Below, in pieces: positions 8,196 through 16,716 of a stretch of 62,063 nucleotides of DNA (the first letter of the stretch is position 1; each line of letters starts with the position of its first letter). A program made the position numbers and the translations under genes. The notes beneath the pieces are model-generated. The model worked only from the letters and a program-made list of their open reading frames with translations. It was not told where the DNA came from and ran no database searches. Origin of the DNA: Paenibacillus rigui (GTDB lineage Bacteria; Bacillota; Bacilli; Paenibacillales; NBRC-103111); contig NZ_NMQW01000046.1 of the NCBI RefSeq assembly GCF_002234615.1, positions 1 to 62,063 of the forward strand, read 5' to 3'.

Positions 8196-8271
8196 ATTTC
8201 GTGTAGAAACTATTTAGCGAGAAGTATTTCCTGAGCTAAAAATTTTTACATAAATATTTCTCGTACGAAAT
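8196..8271. promoter_or_regulatory. Cluster of MarR-type dyads before the secreted repeat protein
   Basis: ATTTCTCGTACGAAAT at 8256-8271 has the same half-sites and spacing as the dyad at 1631. A second, shorter-spaced site (TTTC-N5-GAAA, 8197-8209) and a degenerate one (from 8226) lie upstream. The stretch 8124-8300 is AT-rich and otherwise gene-free. Confidence 0.55.
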
Positions 8272-8306
8272 AGTAAAGACAGATAGTGGGAATGGAGAGA
8301 AACAAA

Positions 8307-9677
8307 ATGAGAAAAAACCAACTGGCAAGAAAAACAATTACCGGAGGCGTAGCCTGTGCGTTACTGCTGGGCAGCTTCGCGGCAGCAGGAAGCTTCAATC
8401 AACAAGCGTACGCAGCGGAAGCGGTGCAAATCTCGGCAGCCTACAGCTCTTCACCATTGATTTCGCAGCATCTTAACAGCATTGTACGTGATACGGCTTG
8501 GTTAGCTGATAAAGAGGAAGCTGTCATCTATGCAGCACTGGCCAAAGGTCAAACATTGGCTGAAGCATCAGGCTTGACCGCTGCGGAATTAAACGACAAG
8601 CTGACGGCGCTTTTGAATGAAGACATTGCACACTTGTACGAAGATTCAGATGCCCCTGCGTCTGAAGTCGATGCGTTAAAGACTCAAGGCGCTGAAGCCA
8701 TTGCTTCCGCCGTTTCCGAAAAAGGCTTTAAACCGGCTGCTCCTGTAGCTGCGGTAGACTTGAAGGCTCTGGTTCAGGATCAATTGAAGCTTGCTGTTTC
8801 AACAGCCGCTGCGATTTCCGATCAGGAGACAAGCGACATTGAGTCCCGTGTTCAAGCAGGTCAATCGCTTGCTGAAGCCTCCGGACTTTCCCAAGGCGAC
8901 CTGGCTGGCAAGCTGACTGCCCAATTGAATCAGGCCATAGATAATGCAGTGAACAACAAACATGTTGCTCCAAGTGTCGTTCAGGCGGCCAAAGCGCAAG
9001 GCGCGCTCCTGATTGCAGAGGTTGTTGCGCACGGCACTTCCGGCTCTTCGGTGACAGGTTCCTCCAGTGTGACGGCTGCAGTATACGAAGCCGTATACGG
9101 AAGAATTGACCGCATTGTAGCGGATGCTTCCCTGATCGCAGACAAAGATTATATTGATGTAACGGATGTGCTGCAAGCCGGCGGTACGTTGGTTCAGGCA
9201 ACAGGCTTGTCCGAAAGCGGACTGTACGATGCGTTGGTTCAATTAATGGATGCTGATATTCAACAAGCGGCCAACAAGGCTTCTATCGCAGCCGACGCTT
9301 TAAGCCAGGCTCAAACGGAAGCACATCAACAAATTCAAACCATTATTCATACCGCAGGTTATACGGCAACCGCCAATAAACAATCTGTTGAAGAACTTAA
9401 GGCGAAGGTACAAGACCAGCTGAAGCTTGCTGCTTCCGAAGCGGCTACTTTAGCGGACAAGGAATTGTATGAAGTGGAGGATGCGCTGAAGCAAGGCGCA
9501 GGCTTGGCGGACGCAGCCGGACTTAGCGCTTCCGAGCTAACACAAAAGCTGACAGCCTCCTTGAATCAATTCATCGATGCGAATGCCGCTAACCTGGATG
9601 CAGAAGCAGTGGCTCAAATCAAGCAAGATGCGGCTAATGCCATCAGCACTTTGGTTCAATCCGGTATTCAACAATAA
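8307..9677 (+). CDS. Secreted protein with four 60-residue helical repeats
   Basis: The ATG at 8307 is chosen over the GTG at 8286 because GGAGAG lies 7 bases before it and a good signal peptide follows (about residues 1-37, cleavage near AYAAEA). The 456-residue product carries four repeats that align over 60 residues without gaps, beginning near residues 48, 150, 264 and 366. Each has the pattern A-x-LADKE near its start, then LxxGxxLxxAxGLs and a helix LxxKLTaxLNxxI. The spacers between repeats are Ala/Gln-rich and also helical. I recognise no enzymatic motif and no wall anchor. The upstream MarR-type dyads suggest it is induced with the efflux operon. It could be a secreted protective, surface-active or biofilm protein, but none of these is shown. 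Confidence 0.7.
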   Translation: MRKNQLARKTITGGVACALLLGSFAAAGSFNQQAYAAEAVQISAAYSSSPLISQHLNSIVRDTAWLADKEEAVIYAALAKGQTLAEASGLTAAELNDKLTALLNEDIAHLYEDSDAPASEVDALKTQGAEAIASAVSEKGFKPAAPVAAVDLKALVQDQLKLAVSTAAAISDQETSDIESRVQAGQSLAEASGLSQGDLAGKLTAQLNQAIDNAVNNKHVAPSVVQAAKAQGALLIAEVVAHGTSGSSVTGSSSVTAAVYEAVYGRIDRIVADASLIADKDYIDVTDVLQAGGTLVQATGLSESGLYDALVQLMDADIQQAANKASIAADALSQAQTEAHQQIQTIIHTAGYTATANKQSVEELKAKVQDQLKLAASEAATLADKELYEVEDALKQGAGLADAAGLSASELTQKLTASLNQFIDANAANLDAEAVAQIKQDAANAISTLVQSGIQQ

Positions 9678-9698
9678 TATTATGCAATGATACGAAAG

Positions 9699-9730
9699 CG
9701 GGAGCTGTCTAAAGGACGGCTCCCGTTTTT
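9699..9730 (+). terminator. Rho-independent terminator
   Basis: CGGGAGCTGTC pairs with GGACGGCTCCCG (one base offset in the stem) around TAAA, followed by five T. It ends the secreted repeat-protein transcript. Confidence 0.85.
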
Positions 9731-9849
9731 GTATCCACGCCAGAATTTATACAATTTCGGGGCTGCGGACAGCGGCCGGAACCCCATACCTGACTCCCTC
9801 CCCACGCTCAAACAATGAAACCCTTTGCAATAAAAATGCATACTTTTGA

Positions 9850-9878
9850 TTGAAAAAGTCAATGAAAAACCATATAAT
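9850..9878 (+). promoter_or_regulatory. Sigma-A promoter of the deoR-rok pair
   Basis: TTGAAA (9850-9855) and a perfect TATAAT (9873-9878) are separated by 17 bp, about 45 bases before the DeoR start codon. Confidence 0.8.
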
Positions 9879-9922
9879 AGCGTCATAATCCGGGATATGC
9901 CCGAGCGGTTGGAGTGAGTTGT

Positions 9923-10726
9923 ATGAGTGATCAGGAATTATCCAAGGGTGAAGAGCGCCGCAATAAAATAATGAACGTACTAAAGACGCAGGGACGCATT
10001 ACAATACAAGAAATGATGGAGAAATTTCATTGTTCGGAAGCTACGGCTCGCCGTGATCTTGATTATTTGGTCCGGACCGAAGCGATCATAAGGACCATCG
10101 GCGGCGCCCAATTTGAAGGCATAGCGGGCATGAGAGAAGTTTCCTTTGATGAGAAGAAACAGCTTCTCTGGGTGGAGAAAGAAGCGATTGCTCTGAAGGC
10201 CGCAGCTTTAATCGAAGAAGGAGACGTTATAGGCCTGACTGGGGGAACCACAACCTATTTGATTGCCAAGGCGATTAAGTCCCGCCGAAATATAACAGTC
10301 GTTACCAACGCTGTCAATATAGCCATGGAGCTGGCGGACAGCGACGGGGTTCAGGTGGTTTTGACGGGCGGGGTGCTGCGTAAAAACAGCTTTGAGCTGT
10401 GCGGCCCTCTCGCGGAAAAGATTGTCGAGGACTTGAACATCGGCAAAATGTTCATGGGCGCCGACGGCTTTGCTCTCGAGCAGGGAGTGACGACTTATTC
10501 CGAGCTGGAAGCGCAGATTGCCAAACTGCTGATCAAGCGGTCTGCCCAAACCATTGCGGTCATCGACCATTCGAAGATGGGGAAAGCGTCTTTATTCGGT
10601 ATTGTCCCTCTGACCGCTCTGGACGGCTGTATTACGGATGCCGTGCTGGCACCGGAGCTGGAGGCCGCACTGAAGGCAGCGAACGTAGCTTTATATGTAG
10701 CCGAGAGGGCCGGCTTTTCATCATAG
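9923..10726 (+). CDS. DeoR-family sugar-operon regulator
   Basis: The ATG at 9923 is favoured over the GTG at 9914 because GGAG at 9911-9914 is then correctly spaced. The 267-residue product has an N-terminal DeoR helix-turn-helix (about residues 10-60, with GRITIQEMMEKFHCSEATAR) and a C-terminal sugar-phosphate sensor domain. That domain shows the family features GDVIGLTGGTTTYLIA, VTNAVNIAMEL and GADGF. Such regulators sense phosphorylated sugars. It is 36 bp upstream of a ROK kinase and shares its promoter, so the kinase product, or its parent sugar phosphate, is the likely ligand. The actual sugar is not evident. Confidence 0.88.
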   Translation: MSDQELSKGEERRNKIMNVLKTQGRITIQEMMEKFHCSEATARRDLDYLVRTEAIIRTIGGAQFEGIAGMREVSFDEKKQLLWVEKEAIALKAAALIEEGDVIGLTGGTTTYLIAKAIKSRRNITVVTNAVNIAMELADSDGVQVVLTGGVLRKNSFELCGPLAEKIVEDLNIGKMFMGADGFALEQGVTTYSELEAQIAKLLIKRSAQTIAVIDHSKMGKASLFGIVPLTALDGCITDAVLAPELEAALKAANVALYVAERAGFSS

Positions 10727-10762
10727 CATAGACGAGGCAACAGGGAGCGGAGGAGAAGAGGC

Positions 10763-11734
10763 ATGGGATTGCTGATTGGAATGGATATTGGGGGCACGAA
10801 CATTGTGTGCGGCCTTGTGGACGAAGAAGGCCGTCTGATGAACAAAATCAAGAAGACGACAGAGGCTCATAAAGGAAGCGAGTACGTTTTTGATAAAATA
10901 CAAAGCATGATCAAGGAGCTGCTCCAATTATCCGATGTGCCGCTTACGGATATTTCCGCTATCGGAGCAGGAACGCCGGGCTTTATCGACCCGGTTCGCG
11001 GAGTCACTTTGTTCGCGGGCAATCTGAAATGGAAGGATGTCCCGACGGCGGAGGAAATTCGCAAACGGACTGGGATTCCCGCTTTTATCGACAACGACGT
11101 CCGGATGTATGCGTACGGGGAGGCGGTGCGCGGTGCGGCGCAGGGTTATGAGCATGTGTTAGGCATTACGATCGGCACCGGGCTGGCAGCGGCGGTTGTC
11201 AACAACGGAGAGCTTTACTATGGCGGAGGCTATATGGCCGGGGAGATCGGTCACTTTACTTTCCCGGAGCACATTCCTTATGTGTGCGGCTGCGGCATGA
11301 CAGGATGCCTGGAAACCGTCGCTTCGGCGACCGGCATGGCCCGACAGGCTAAGGACCTCCTTCGCGGGGGCCGAGTGAGCGTATTGCAGGAATGGTTCAA
11401 GGACACCTCTATCGATCATCTTACCGCGGCAGATGTGTCCAGAGCGTATGATCTGGGCGACCCTGTAGCTGTGGAAGTGATGAACCACACCGGTCGTTTG
11501 TTGGGCAGAGGGCTGGCCTATGCGGTTACCATGTACAGCCCGGATATGATTGTTATTGGCGGAGGCGGGGCATTAGCGGGCGAACGCCTGTTTGCTCCAA
11601 TGAGAGAGCAGTTGAAGCAATCGGTATACAGCGGCTACTGGGAGAGACTTGCCATTGCAACAGCGCAAAATATCGATGATGCGGGCATTATCGGCAGTGC
11701 TCTATCGGCCGGAAAACGAGCTGCGACGAGGTAG
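10763..11734 (+). CDS. ROK-family sugar kinase (glucokinase-like)
   Basis: A 323-residue kinase with the N-terminal phosphate motif GMDIGGTNIVCGLVDEEG, the catalytic-base region AFIDNDVRMYAYGEA, the second phosphate motif GITIGTGLAAAVV, and the ROK zinc motif CGCGMTGCLE (three cysteines with an upstream histidine in GHFTFPEH). The adenosine motif region IVIGGGGAL is present. Length and motifs fit glucokinase or amino-sugar kinases, which transfer phosphate from ATP to C6 of a hexose in the cytoplasm. The upstream DeoR regulator in the same transcript fits a catabolic role. Exact specificity cannot be assigned. Confidence 0.88.
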   Translation: MGLLIGMDIGGTNIVCGLVDEEGRLMNKIKKTTEAHKGSEYVFDKIQSMIKELLQLSDVPLTDISAIGAGTPGFIDPVRGVTLFAGNLKWKDVPTAEEIRKRTGIPAFIDNDVRMYAYGEAVRGAAQGYEHVLGITIGTGLAAAVVNNGELYYGGGYMAGEIGHFTFPEHIPYVCGCGMTGCLETVASATGMARQAKDLLRGGRVSVLQEWFKDTSIDHLTAADVSRAYDLGDPVAVEVMNHTGRLLGRGLAYAVTMYSPDMIVIGGGGALAGERLFAPMREQLKQSVYSGYWERLAIATAQNIDDAGIIGSALSAGKRAATR

Positions 11735-11870
11735 ACTCGGGGTCCGGTAAAACGCAGCGGAGTCGGTGGAATCGCTGCGGAGAAGCGTGAGGCAGCGGTT
11801 GGGGGAACGTTCTGCCCGCGCAGCAGGCACGTATTCACCGGACATATAGGAACAAATACCCATAGTGAAA

Positions 11871-11908
11871 GAAGCCTTCTGCTATATCAGAGAGGCTTCT
11901 TCTTTTTT
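11871..11908 (+). terminator. Rho-independent terminator after the ROK kinase
   Basis: GAAGCCT pairs with AGGCTTC, followed by TTCTTTTTT. The remaining gene-free stretch (11735-12114) is GC-rich before this site and AT-rich after it; I see no further gene there. Confidence 0.85.
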
Positions 11909-12114
11909 GTCGGCGCGGAGGCGGACTTTTTCGTCTAATTTTATGGACGACCTTTTGCGACATATAGTATAGTATGGATAGGTAATTTTATCTAGGGTGA
12001 CTCAAATCTACATTTTACTTAAAAATCGTGTAATAAGTATCAATTGAATATGAATTAACTCCTATGTTTACTAACACTTTACTAACATTTGATTGGAAAC
12101 AGGTGGTTCAGAAG

Positions 12115-12828
12115 ATGTACAAAGTTCTGCTTATTGAAGACGATAATATGGTCGGCGATATGTCTACAATGTATTTATCGGAAGAAGGTTACGCTGTAAA
12201 AAGAGCCGCCAACGGTAAAGAGGGAATGCTGCAGCTGGAGCAATTTCAGCCGGATCTGATCATATTGGACATCGTGCTGCCTGACGTAAACGGAATTGAT
12301 CTCTGCATGGAGCTGCGTAAGGTTTCTCCTGTTCCTATTCTTGCTGTCTCTATGAGAACGGACGTGCTGGACAGGGTGGATGCTTTGGTCGCCGGAGCGG
12401 ACGATTATTTGTGCAAGCCGTTCAGCATGCGCGAGCTGACGGCCCGGGTAGCTGCATTGCTTCGCCGTACGCATATGAACCCTCAGGATTATGCTTATCA
12501 GTCGATGCCGCTTCTGAAGCTGATGGAGGATGGGGATCCCGTTACGCTTGATTATGAACGGAGAGCTATTTTTGTCAATCAACAATTTGTGGAAACGACG
12601 TACTCGGAGTTTGAAATTATGAAGCTTTTTGTCGTAAATAAAGAGAAGGTATTTAGCAGAGACGAGCTGATTAATGCTCTGCGGGGGATCGATTCGTTCG
12701 TGAACGACCGGTCCATTGATGTACATATAGCCAATCTGCGCAAAAAAATCGAACACGATCCGAAAGAACCGAAATTGATTAAGACGGTGTGGGGAATCGG
12801 TTACAAATATATGGGTGGCAGCTCTTAA
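12115..12828 (+). CDS. OmpR/PhoB-family response regulator
   Basis: The ATG at 12115 follows AGGTGG and gives a normal 237-residue regulator; an upstream ATG at 12064 would add 17 unusual residues. The receiver domain (residues 1-115) has the acidic pair IEDDN, the phosphoacceptor region LIILDIVLPDVNG and the lysine region DDYLCKPFSM. The C-terminal winged helix (about 140-235) contains VFSRDELINALRG, a DRSIDVHIANLRKKIE helix and the wing KTVWGIGYKYM. A terminator separates it from the next gene, a hybrid kinase on the same strand, which may be its partner although that kinase carries its own receivers. Target genes are unknown. Confidence 0.9.
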   Translation: MYKVLLIEDDNMVGDMSTMYLSEEGYAVKRAANGKEGMLQLEQFQPDLIILDIVLPDVNGIDLCMELRKVSPVPILAVSMRTDVLDRVDALVAGADDYLCKPFSMRELTARVAALLRRTHMNPQDYAYQSMPLLKLMEDGDPVTLDYERRAIFVNQQFVETTYSEFEIMKLFVVNKEKVFSRDELINALRGIDSFVNDRSIDVHIANLRKKIEHDPKEPKLIKTVWGIGYKYMGGSS

Positions 12829-12853
12829 GAGGGAAACTTCTTAAGAGTTTTTA
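12822..12853 (+). terminator. Terminator overlapping the response-regulator stop codon
   Basis: CTCTTAAGA and TCTTAAGAG pair around an 8-base loop and run into TTTTTATTT. Part of the stem is the end of the coding sequence. The kinase downstream is therefore partly uncoupled from it. Confidence 0.8.
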
Positions 12854-12883
12854 TTTGGGGCAAGAATTGATGGGAGGCAGCTT

Positions 12884-15800
12884 ATGAAAACGCGGTCGTT
12901 GCGATTTAAAATGATGGTATTTGTATTCATCATTACCAGCATTTCGTTCATATTGGTTGGCGTCACCAACTATGAATCCGCTAAGTATTTGATCAGCGAT
13001 TCACTGAAGGATAATGCGAATGCCAAAATTTCAACGCGGGCCTATAATTTATCCGTATGGATTCAGAACCGGATGGCCGAGGTCGAGGTCATGAGCCGTA
13101 CGGAGAAGGTGCGTTTCGGGAGGGACGAGGACCGTCTCCAATATTTGCAAAAGGAGATGGAACGAAGTCCGGGCAATTTCGATTGGATCGGATTCGCCGA
13201 TCTAGCAGGGAATTTAAAGCTGACTATCGGAAAGCAAATGAACATAAGCCAGGAGCCGGCTTTTGCCGAAGCATTGAAAGGAAGAAGCGTACTGTCGGAT
13301 GCATTCCGCGGGCAGGCTACGCACGACATGCTGTTTACCATTCAGGTACCGGTTTACGATGATTCCAACAAGGTGATCGGGCTTGTCAATGCGTCGATTC
13401 GGGTGGAGACGGCCTTTCAGCAGTATACCAATTTCAAGGTGGGCCAGAAGGATACGATTCTGCTGTTCACGCAAAACGGCCAAATTATTTACCATCCGGA
13501 TCCTCTATCCATCGGTAACAGCAATATTAATGATAACGACTCCATTCTGAAAGAGCTGGCCGGGGATATGCTGCGCAATAAACAAGGCTCCGGTGTAGCA
13601 GGTGAAGGCAAAGGGGAGCAGCAGGTTTTTTATTCGGAGGTGGCAGGCACCCCTTGGACGATGGTGCTCGAGGTTCCGGTGACGGAATTCGAGAAACCGC
13701 TTGCCTCACTTCTGTGGAAAACGGTATTGACGATTATGGCGACGGAGCTCGTCATGATCTGGCTGCTGATCGTATCCTTCAACCGGGAGATCAAAAGAAT
13801 CCGGGATATCGTATCGGTTACGGAAAAGGTGGCGGAAGGGCATTTTGACCTGAACCCGATATCGATCGAGCATCATGATGAGATTGGGGCTTTGGCGCTC
13901 TCGGTGAACGGGATGATGTCCCATTTGAAGGAAATGTTCGAGCGGCTGGAGGCGATTATTAATCAAAATGATTTTGCGATGATGTCGCTCGATGAAAACT
14001 ATAAAATTAACTATTTCAGCCGAAACGCTGAGAAAATGCTGGGATATAAGGCGGAGGAGCTGCTGTACAAGAAGGATCCCTCCTTTTTCGTCGCACCGGA
14101 GGAGCTTGCTCAGGCGGCGCAGGAGCTGTCCGAGCAATTAGGCCGAACCATCCCTCCGGATATTTCTGTATTTAAAGAACTAAGACAGCTGCATTTTACG
14201 TACGACAGAGAGTGGACTTTTGTTCGCAAGGATGGGACGCGCTTTCCGGTTGCTCACAATACGAACGGGCTTCGCGACCGGAACGGCGGCTTTATCGGGG
14301 TCGTCAGCATCTCACGCGACATTACCCATCATAAGAGGGTGCAGCAGGAGCTTATTCAGGCCAAGCAGGAGGCGGAGGAGGCCAATATGGCCAAAGGGCA
14401 TTTTCTTGCCCGGATGAGCCATGAAATCCGCACGCCGCTTAACGGGATTATCGGGTTGTCCCAGCTGATGCAAAAGACGGAGTTGTCGGAAATTCAGGCG
14501 GATTACATGCGGAAAGTCGTATCCTCCTCGCGCGCACTGCTGCGTATCATTAATGACATCCTTGACTTTTCCAAGGTCGAGGCCGGTAAGCTGGAGCTGG
14601 ATCAGGTGGTGTTCCATCCGGAGAAAATTATGAACCGGTTATCGGAGCTGCTGAGCGTATTTATGGGCGGGAAGGAGCATTTTGAAGTTATTATCGAAAC
14701 CCCCGCGTCCGTTCCCGACGCCTTGATCGGCGATCCCATCCGGCTGCAGCAAATATTGCTGAACCTGTCCAACAATGCGATCAAATTTACGGAAAGAGGG
14801 TATGTGCGCATCACGCTGGAGGTTGTGGACGAACAGGCCGATTCGGTAAAGCTTCGATTTGCGGTCAAGGATACCGGTATCGGCATTTCGAAGGAACAGC
14901 TAAGCAAGCTGTTCCAGCCATTCACCCAGGCTGATGGCTCTACAAGCCGTAAGTATGGGGGGACGGGCTTGGGGCTTGTTATCTCGGACAGTCTGATCCA
15001 GATGATGGGGGGGCAGCTGGAGGTGGCAAGCAAGCCGGGAGAGGGAAGTTTGTTTGAATTTGTCCTTCCGTTCCGGCGCTCTCCGCAATCCCATGCGGTC
15101 GAGCATACGATGAGGCAGCAGTACCAGCGGCTGCCGGTCTGGATTGTGGAAGACGATGATACGATGAGAGCGCACCTGACGGGAGTGCTGGAATCCTTTG
15201 CGCTTGTTCCGACGCATACGCTGTCTTCGTGGAAGGAAGCGGCCTCGATTTTGCTGGAGGAGGAGCGGATAGCGCCCGAAGGTGGGAAGCCTTGCCGGAT
15301 TGCGATGCTGGATATGGAGATGTCCGATATGTACGGGCCGGAGACATGGATTCATTTTCAGCAGGCCGCCAAAGCAGCGGGGATGATTACTGTCGTCATG
15401 ACGACGGCCTACGGGCGGGATGAGATGCTCGGAATGCCGCCGGAGGACAGGCCGGATGGCATTATCGTGAAGCCGTTCAGCCGGCTCGGCTTGTTCCAAT
15501 CGCTGGAAGCCGTGCTGTCGCGCAGCCGATTGGCGAATGAGGAGGACCCGACGCTGGTGAAGAGCTCCCCTCGCCAGGCATCGGCATCCGTCCACAGCGA
15601 TACGGGCAAACGCATATTGCTGGCGGAGGACCACGAAATTAACCAGCAGGTTGCCGTAGAAATGTTAACCGCCCAGGGCTACAGGGTCGAAGTCGCCAAG
15701 AACGGCAAAGAGGCTTTGCTGAAGCTGCAGCAGAGCGCATGGGATCTGGTGCTGATGGATATCCATATGCCGGAGATGGACGGCATCGAAGCGACACGCA

Positions 15801-16435
15801 TCATCCGAAGCGATTCCCGCTATCGGAAGCTTCCGATCATTGCAATGACGGCGAACGTGATGAAAGCGGATCATGAACAATATTTGCGGATCGGGATGAA
15901 CGACATCATTACAAAGCCGTTGGAGAGTGAGCCGATGTTTGCCACGATCCGGAAATGGGCGGGAGAAGCGGAGCCGAACGCGAGCTTGCTGCGAAACGGC
16001 GGCCAGAACGGTTTAGCGATAAGCGCCCCGGTCCGGCTCCCTTCTCTGCCGGGAATGGACGTCTCCAAGGCGATGGCTCGGGTGAATGGGAAAACAACCA
16101 TTCTGATGAAAATGCTTCACACCTTCGAGCAGGATTACAATGACTTTACGGCCCAGCTTCATGCGGCGCTGGAGGAAGGAAGAATGGAGGACGCGAGACG
16201 TCTCGTGCACACGCTCAAAGGCGCCGCCGGCAGCTTGTCTGCAGCGGGACTTTATGAAGCGGCAGCGAAGATGGAGGACGCGCTGGCGGCTGCAGTGCCC
16301 GATGAGAAGGCAGACAGCAAGGCCTCCTCCGGGGACATGGAGCCAACAGGAAGTCGGGAGCTGGACCAAGCCATGGACGTAATTGAGGCATGCCTGCAGG
16401 AGCTGCTGACCGCGATTCATCCCTTATTTGATTAG
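12884..16435 (+). CDS. Hybrid sensor histidine kinase, Cache-HAMP-PAS-HisKA-HATPase-REC-REC-HPt
   Basis: This 1183-residue protein holds a full phosphorelay. In order: TM1 (about 9-28), an extracellular double-Cache sensor (35-270), TM2 (276-298), HAMP (to about 350), PAS (358-475), HisKA with the H-box FLARMSHEIRTPLNGI (His near 512), an ATPase domain with DTGIGISKEQ and GGTGLGLVIS (620-735), a first receiver (751-870), a second receiver (909-1030, Asp959 in LMDIHMPEMDG), and a C-terminal HPt with His1109 in LVHTLKGAAGS. Both receivers keep their phosphoacceptor aspartate and lysine. The architecture is BarA/TorS-like, unusual but known in Paenibacillaceae. The final acceptor could be the OmpR-type regulator just upstream. 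The neighbouring EAL gene suggests a link to c-di-GMP-controlled behaviour (inference). Confidence 0.92.
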   Translation: MKTRSLRFKMMVFVFIITSISFILVGVTNYESAKYLISDSLKDNANAKISTRAYNLSVWIQNRMAEVEVMSRTEKVRFGRDEDRLQYLQKEMERSPGNFDWIGFADLAGNLKLTIGKQMNISQEPAFAEALKGRSVLSDAFRGQATHDMLFTIQVPVYDDSNKVIGLVNASIRVETAFQQYTNFKVGQKDTILLFTQNGQIIYHPDPLSIGNSNINDNDSILKELAGDMLRNKQGSGVAGEGKGEQQVFYSEVAGTPWTMVLEVPVTEFEKPLASLLWKTVLTIMATELVMIWLLIVSFNREIKRIRDIVSVTEKVAEGHFDLNPISIEHHDEIGALALSVNGMMSHLKEMFERLEAIINQNDFAMMSLDENYKINYFSRNAEKMLGYKAEELLYKKDPSFFVAPEELAQAAQELSEQLGRTIPPDISVFKELRQLHFTYDREWTFVRKDGTRFPVAHNTNGLRDRNGGFIGVVSISRDITHHKRVQQELIQAKQEAEEANMAKGHFLARMSHEIRTPLNGIIGLSQLMQKTELSEIQADYMRKVVSSSRALLRIINDILDFSKVEAGKLELDQVVFHPEKIMNRLSELLSVFMGGKEHFEVIIETPASVPDALIGDPIRLQQILLNLSNNAIKFTERGYVRITLEVVDEQADSVKLRFAVKDTGIGISKEQLSKLFQPFTQADGSTSRKYGGTGLGLVISDSLIQMMGGQLEVASKPGEGSLFEFVLPFRRSPQSHAVEHTMRQQYQRLPVWIVEDDDTMRAHLTGVLESFALVPTHTLSSWKEAASILLEEERIAPEGGKPCRIAMLDMEMSDMYGPETWIHFQQAAKAAGMITVVMTTAYGRDEMLGMPPEDRPDGIIVKPFSRLGLFQSLEAVLSRSRLANEEDPTLVKSSPRQASASVHSDTGKRILLAEDHEINQQVAVEMLTAQGYRVEVAKNGKEALLKLQQSAWDLVLMDIHMPEMDGIEATRIIRSDSRYRKLPIIAMTANVMKADHEQYLRIGMNDIITKPLESEPMFATIRKWAGEAEPNASLLRNGGQNGLAISAPVRLPSLPGMDVSKAMARVNGKTTILMKMLHTFEQDYNDFTAQLHAALEEGRMEDARRLVHTLKGAAGSLSAAGLYEAAAKMEDALAAAVPDEKADSKASSGDMEPTGSRELDQAMDVIEACLQELLTAIHPLFD

Positions 16436-16716
16436 CGGATCGGAGAGAAGGGCTAACACTTTGTTAACAATTGGTTCGAGAAACAGCGGGAACAAGATAG
16501 AAGGATCGAATCCTGTCGAAACTTGACGTCGAAAGTGACATTGCAAAGAAATTTAATACGAATTTCATACCGATCCATCAATTTACTGCACAGTTTGTTG
16601 CCATAATACATTTCGAACCCTGACAGCATGTACATTCGTACACCGGTCAAACGGAGCAGACTTTCACCATCCATCCAGGGCTCTTTTCAAAGTTCATGAT
16701 GAGGGAGGATTTTGCT

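Noticed and set aside
9885-9922. tRNA-like string (GCCCGAGCGGTT) before the DeoR gene
   Set aside because: It resembles the D-arm of tRNA-Ser/Leu only; there is no anticodon arm or 3' half, and a coding gene begins within the span a tRNA would need.
15136-15530. Degenerate first receiver domain in the hybrid kinase
   Set aside because: On inspection the acidic pair (VEDDD), the phosphoacceptor aspartate (MLDMEM), the threonine and the lysine (IVKPFSR) are all present.
16453-16674. Minus-strand 73-codon frame between the hybrid kinase and the EAL gene
   Set aside because: No ribosome site, unusual composition, and it lies over the probable promoter region of the EAL gene.
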